DNA of 10,456 nucleotides from Pararhodospirillum photometricum DSM 122 (GTDB taxonomy: Bacteria > Pseudomonadota > Alphaproteobacteria > Rhodospirillales > Rhodospirillaceae). A program made the position numbers and the translations under genes. This document shows, one piece after another, positions 6,904 to 10,456 of this stretch (position 1 is the stretch's first letter; each line of letters begins with the position of its first letter). The notes under the pieces were generated by a model. The model had not been told where the DNA came from. It was given only the letters and a program-made list of their open reading frames with translations, and searched no databases. The stretch covers positions 3,526,743 through 3,537,198 of the forward strand of contig NC_017059.1 of NCBI RefSeq assembly GCF_000284415.1, in the 5' to 3' direction.

Positions 6904-7722
6904 ATGAAAGTGACTCTTCGGCGTCTTGCGCTGGTTGCCCTGGTCGGGGTTTCGGCCCTGAGTGGCGTGGCCCATGCCGACCAGCTTGAGGACATCCGCA
7001 AGGCGGGCGTCCTGCGAACCGCCGTGTTCGACGCCAACCCGCCGTTCGGTGCCATCGACGAAAAAACCCGGGAGTTGGTGGGCTACGACATCGATTTCGC
7101 CAAGGCTTTCGCTGACAAGCTGGGCGTCAAGTTGGAACTGGTGCCGACCAATCCGGCCAACCGCATTCCGCTGCTGCAATCAGGGAAGGTGGATCTGATC
7201 GTAGCCGACATCACCATTACCCCCGAACGGGCGCAGGTGATCGATTTCAGCACACCGTATTTTGTGTCGGGCCAACAGGTTGTGGTGCCGGTCGAGGGGG
7301 CCGCCTCGGTGGACGCCCTAGCCAGCGCCCGCATTGGCGCGGTCAAGGGCACGACGGGCGAGCAGCAGATTAAGGTCCGCCTGCCCCAGGCCAAGCCCGT
7401 GTCCTACGACGACCTGCCGTTGGCCTTTGCCGCCCTGCGCGCTGGCAGTGTTGATGCCATCACCCAGGACAACACGATTCTGGTCGGGCTCCTGGCCGGG
7501 GCACCGGACAAGGACAAGTACAAGATCCTGCCCGAGCTGTTGAGCCGCGAGGAGATCGGGATCGGCGTGCGCAAGGGCGAGCCGGCCTTGCTGGCTTTCG
7601 TCAACGCGACCCTCGTCGAGGTGGAGGCCAATGGCCGGGCTGCGGCGATTTTTGATCAGTGGTTCGGGTCCAAGACGTCGGTGCCCCGGGCGCGCGACTT
7701 TACGATCGTTGCCCCGAAATAA
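6904..7722 (+). CDS. ABC importer periplasmic amino-acid-binding protein (SBP family 3)
   Basis: 272 residues. The first 25 form a Sec signal peptide: basic MKVTLRR, a hydrophobic stretch, and an AHA cleavage site before DQLEDI. The mature protein has the family 3 signature GYDIDFAKAFADKLG (60-74). ADITITPERAQVIDFSTPYF (101-120) contains Arg109, the residue that usually holds the ligand alpha-carboxylate, and VDAITQDNTIL contains Asp189, in the usual position for the alpha-amino group. The overall pattern resembles glutamate/aspartate and PEB1-like binding proteins, but the side-chain pocket cannot be read reliably. The ATG at 6904 is chosen because GGAG (6891-6894) lies 9 bases upstream and the signal peptide starts there; an upstream in-frame start at 6790 would lengthen it implausibly. 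It is the first importer gene, followed by the hairpin region at 7744-7790. Divergence from sox suggests an amino or N-methyl amino acid ligand. Confidence 0.92.
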   Translation: MKVTLRRLALVALVGVSALSGVAHADQLEDIRKAGVLRTAVFDANPPFGAIDEKTRELVGYDIDFAKAFADKLGVKLELVPTNPANRIPLLQSGKVDLIVADITITPERAQVIDFSTPYFVSGQQVVVPVEGAASVDALASARIGAVKGTTGEQQIKVRLPQAKPVSYDDLPLAFAALRAGSVDAITQDNTILVGLLAGAPDKDKYKILPELLSREEIGIGVRKGEPALLAFVNATLVEVEANGRAAAIFDQWFGSKTSVPRARDFTIVAPK

Positions 7723-7743
7723 AAGCAGGCTGAGGGGGCGGAA

Positions 7744-7790
7744 CCTTCCCAGGACCCGAGGGGTCTGGGGAGGCCCTGCCTCCCCAGCCT
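7744..7790 (+). terminator. Attenuator-like pair of mutually exclusive hairpins in the binding-protein/ATPase gap
   Basis: CTGGGGAGGC (7765-7774) pairs perfectly with GCCTCCCCAG (7778-7787) around a 3-base loop, and CCTTTCTTC follows, giving a terminator-like hairpin. The same left arm can instead pair with the preceding 7744-7757 (CCTTCCCAGGACCC) through 7761-7773, with one bulged G and one G-U pair. The two folds exclude each other. In binding-protein-first operons a hairpin here often lowers expression of the downstream ATPase and permeases; that role is inferred. Confidence 0.55.
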
Positions 7791-7822
7791 TTCTTCATTG
7801 CTTTCCCCCCCCCGAGGATTCC

Positions 7823-8583
<761 letters not shown>

Positions 8584-8587
<4 letters not shown>

Positions 8588-9335
8588 GCCTTTCCCTGGA
8601 CTGGGCGGGGGTCCTGCAAGGGCCGCCCGCCAACTGGTTGGTGTCCGGTTTCGTAATGACCCTGGCGGTTAGCCTGATCGCCAGCCTGCTGGCCAGCGTT
8701 CTGGCGGTGCCTTTGCTGGCGTTGCGGCTGTCGCCGGTCGGGCCGGTGCGCGGCCTGGGGCGGGCGTTGATTTCCGCCGTGCGCGATAGCCCGCTGCTCG
8801 TGCAGATGTTTTTTGGTATTTCGCCCTCTATCCCCTGGTGCCCCGCCCCTTGCGCCGATGGCTTCAAGACAAGGCCGATGTGGTTGCGTTGCCGGGCGAC
8901 GTGATCTTGCTCAGTCCCGAGGCCCTGACCGCCGTTTGGGCCCTGGCCGTGTTCACGGCGGTCTATCTGGCCGAGGAAATCCGCGCCGGTTTGGGCGCGG
9001 TGCCGGCGGGACAACGCGAGGCGGCTCAGAGTCAGGGACTCGGCTCTTGGCAGGCTCTTTGCCTCGTCTTGCTGCCCCAAGCCCTGGCCAACGCCCGCCA
9101 GCCGGTGATCGGGCAGTACCTGAACTTGATGAAACTCTCGTCCTTCGCCTCGGCCATTGGGCTGGCTGAGATCACCTACCAAGTCCGCCAGATCGAAAGT
9201 TTCAACGCCCACGCCTTGGAAGCCTTCGCCGTCGGCACCGCTCTTTACCTGGGGCTGGGTCTCATCCTGGCCCGGGTTCTGGACCACGGGCGCCCGCGCT
9301 GGCAAGGAGCGGAGGCTCGCCGCCATGGCCTTTGA
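8584..9335 (+). pseudogene. Amino-acid ABC importer permease (GltJ-like), split by a -1 frameshift
   Basis: The first frame (8584-8904) encodes 77 good permease residues ending VRDSPLLVQMFF, then unrelated sequence to a stop. The rest lies in another frame from 8814 to the TGA at 9333-9335. Reading one extra T in the six-T run (8809-8814) gives VQMFFWYFALYPLVP and a continuous 250-residue protein, the normal size. E. coli GltJ has VQFFTWYLVIPELLP there, which supports the join. Beyond it the protein has the EAA loop (REAAQSQGLGSWQAL, then LPQAL) and FNAHALEAF near the end, again as in GltJ. The C-terminal frame has no plausible start or ribosome site of its own. The gene starts on the ATPase stop with GGAG at 8575-8578. 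As written the membrane channel would be broken; a sequencing error, a true mutation and slippage are all possible. Confidence 0.88.
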
Positions 9336-10029
9336 TTTCACCGTCGTTTGGAACAATCTAGACTATCTGCTGTGGGGAAGAACCCCGCAAGGCGAGATCG
9401 GCGGCCTGCTCCTCAGCGTGTTGATCGCCCTGGGAGCCGGCTCTTTGGCCCTGGTCCTGGGGGTGGGGCTGGCGTTGCTGGCGTGGTTTAAACCCGGCCC
9501 GGTCCGGCGCCTATTGTTTGCAGGCGCTGACCTGATTCGCGGCATTCCTTTGATCTTCGTGATCTTCTGGATTTATTTCCTGCTGCCCGCCTTGTTCAAC
9601 CGGCCGGTGCCCAACGTGCTCTCGGTGATCCTCGCCCTGGCCGCCTTTACCGGGGCGGCGGTCATGCATACCACCCTGGCCGGTCTTCAGGCCTTGCCCC
9701 GGGGCCTGCGGGAAGCGGGGCTGGCTAGCGGCCTGTCCGAGATCCAGGTCGTGCGCCTGATCTTGCTCCCCCCGGCCTTGCGTAACTTGGTCCCGTCCTA
9801 CGTCGGCTTGTTCGTGTCGCTGATCAAGGACACGTCGCTGGCGTTCATCGTTAACGTGCCCGATCTCACGACAGTTGCAACCCAGGTCAATAGCCGGACC
9901 TTGGTGTACGCCGCCGAGATTTTCCTGGCCACCGGGGTTCTGTACTATGTCTTGTGCGCCGGCTTGGCCGGGATCGTGCGCCTTTTGGGCGGCGACGGCG
10001 CCCGCCCTCGCGAGAGGGGGCGGGCCTAG
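9325..10029 (+). CDS. Amino-acid ABC importer permease (GltK-like)
   Basis: 234 residues with about five hydrophobic segments (roughly 26-54, 65-90, 96-118, 153-180 and 197-220), the usual layout of HisMQ/GltJK-type permeases. LIRGIPLIFVIFWIYFLLP (70-88) matches the GltK region RSIPLVMVLLWFYLIVP, and SLIKDTSLAFIVNVPDL (165-181) matches its FQDTSLVYVLSLADF. The ATPase-docking EAA loop is at 129-149 (REAGLASGLSEIQVVRL, then ILLP). The Glu of the usual AEIxRxGIQ segment is replaced: this protein has VMHTTLAGLQ (113-122). The start overlaps the preceding gene by 11 bases, and GGAGG (9311-9315) lies 9 bases upstream, so it should still be translated despite the frameshift before it. It is the last gene of the importer operon; a hairpin overlaps its last codons, and the next gene converges after 6 bases. 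Confidence 0.92.
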   Translation: MAFDFTVVWNNLDYLLWGRTPQGEIGGLLLSVLIALGAGSLALVLGVGLALLAWFKPGPVRRLLFAGADLIRGIPLIFVIFWIYFLLPALFNRPVPNVLSVILALAAFTGAAVMHTTLAGLQALPRGLREAGLASGLSEIQVVRLILLPPALRNLVPSYVGLFVSLIKDTSLAFIVNVPDLTTVATQVNSRTLVYAAEIFLATGVLYYVLCAGLAGIVRLLGGDGARPRERGRA

Positions 10030-10037
10030 CCTTTTCT
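10001..10037 (+). terminator. Intrinsic-terminator-like hairpin overlapping the end of the second permease gene
   Basis: CCCGCCCTC (10001-10009) pairs with GAGGGGGCGGG (10014-10024) around GCGA, with two extra G bulged. A short T-rich tract (CTTTTCT, 10031-10037) follows seven bases later. It lies in the last permease codons and reaches the stop of the convergent gene, so termination would be compact. The distance between stem and T-tract lowers confidence. Confidence 0.5.
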
Positions 10038-10410
10038 ATACCGCGATCAACGCCGCCGCGACCCGGCGATCCTCCTGGATCAACACATTATAGGTCCGGC
10101 AGGCGGCGCCGGTGTCCATGGTCTCGACCCCGAGACCGGCGGCTCGCAGGCTCTGGCGCAGCATCGGCGCCAGGCCTTCCATCCGGGGACCGCAGCCGAT
10201 GAGCAGCAAATCAAGGTCCGCCGCCCGGGCTAGAATCGGCGCTAGGGCATCCGGGTCCACGGCGCTCAAGGTCGCGGGCGCCCAGGCCAGCACCTCGGTG
10301 GGAAACACCAGAACCGACCCGCTGACCGCCTCGCCACTGATGCGAAAGCCGCCCTCGCCATACGCCTCGACCACGCGCCGACCGCGCGGCACCTGAAAAT
10401 TAAGATCCAC
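10036..10410 (-). CDS. Mth938-like domain protein (DUF498 family)
   Basis: 124 residues, the normal length for the short alphaproteobacterial members of the Mth938/DUF498 family, which includes the mitochondrial complex I assembly factor NDUFAF3. Recognisable segments are VEAYGEGGFRISGE (14-27), SVLVFPTEVLAW (32-43), DLLLIGCGPRM (67-77) and the conserved tail DTGAACRTYNVLIQEDRRVAAALI. The protein is expected to be cytosolic, with a compact alpha/beta fold; no catalytic residues are established and its bacterial role is unknown. The start is a GTG (10408-10410), supported by a perfect AGGAGG six bases upstream. In many alphaproteobacteria it lies beside sec genes; what lies upstream here is outside the window. 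It converges on the importer operon and is not expected to belong to it. Confidence 0.88.
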   Translation of the reverse strand: MDLNFQVPRGRRVVEAYGEGGFRISGEAVSGSVLVFPTEVLAWAPATLSAVDPDALAPILARAADLDLLLIGCGPRMEGLAPMLRQSLRAAGLGVETMDTGAACRTYNVLIQEDRRVAAALIAV

Positions 10411-10416
10411 CCGCGT

Positions 10417-10422
10417 CCTCCT
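10417..10422 (-). promoter_or_regulatory. Shine-Dalgarno fixing the GTG start at 10410
   Basis: On the minus strand AGGAGG lies 6 bases before GTG (10410-10408). It supports a GTG rather than a later start for the Mth938-like gene. Confidence 0.75.
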
Positions 10423-10431
10423 TGTCCCGCC

Positions 10432-10449
10432 ACCCCTTCGATGAGGGGT
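10432..10449. other. Short inverted repeat at the right edge
   Basis: ACCCCT (10432-10437) and AGGGGT (10444-10449) can form a 6-bp stem with a 6-base loop, just upstream of the ribosome site of the Mth938-like gene. It may belong to the end of a neighbouring gene outside the window; there is too little sequence to decide. Confidence 0.3.
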
Positions 10450-10456
10450 CGTGGGG

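Noticed and set aside
7631..7822. Longer ATPase start at 7631
   Set aside because: It would overlap the binding-protein gene and translate the hairpin region; the conserved ATPase sequence begins only after the ATG at 7823, which has a good ribosome site.
8806..8816. Classical programmed -1 frameshift heptamer at the T run
   Set aside because: The frame-0 codons are TTT TTT preceded by G, so tandem slippage would leave a mismatch; no clear downstream pseudoknot was recognised. Slippage remains only one of several options.
8838..9335. Independent short permease starting at GTG 8838
   Set aside because: No ribosome site precedes it, and its sequence continues the preceding permease in mid-domain; it is the second half of a frameshifted gene.

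Overview
The window is about 10.5 kb of high-GC DNA with short intergenic gaps, GTG starts, purine-rich ribosome-binding sites and ATGA gene overlaps. Gene content (heterotetrameric-type sarcosine oxidase genes, a Glt-type amino-acid importer, DUF882, DUF1499 and Mth938-like proteins) suggests an alphaproteobacterium, most likely of the Rhodospirillales (Rhodospirillum/Pararhodospirillum-like). This placement is inference from family knowledge, not a database match. No tRNA, rRNA, CRISPR array, insertion sequence or phage gene was seen.

Layout. (1) 3-371 (+): the 3' part of a DUF882/YcbK-type peptidase-like protein. (2) 499-2341 (+): a CoA-transferase of the 4-hydroxybutyrate CoA-transferase type, followed almost directly by a membrane-anchored DUF1499 protein. 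A strong palindrome at 2349-2377 separates this pair from the convergent sox genes. (3) 6690-2385 (-): soxB, soxD and soxA, encoding beta, delta and alpha subunits of a sarcosine-oxidase-like flavoenzyme. No soxG lies between soxA and the terminator, and the folate-binding half of SoxA has lost its usual motifs. (4) 6691-6903: an AT-rich divergent promoter region with a direct repeat of ATAAATT-N3-TA-N-ACA form. (5) 6904-10029 (+): a four-gene polar amino-acid ABC importer (binding protein, ATPase, two permeases). The first permease is split by a -1 frameshift at a run of six T. (6) 10410-10036 (-): a complete Mth938/DUF498-like gene facing the importer.

How the parts may work together. The importer and the sox genes are transcribed away from one promoter region. 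The simplest reading is that the importer brings in an amino or N-methyl amino acid that the SoxBDA complex oxidises. The flavin and zinc sites of SoxB and SoxD look intact. The missing gamma subunit and eroded GcvT-like domain argue against a classic folate-coupled sarcosine oxidase and suggest a divergent amine oxidase whose substrate cannot be read from the sequence. The frameshift would disable the importer unless it is a sequencing error or is bypassed.
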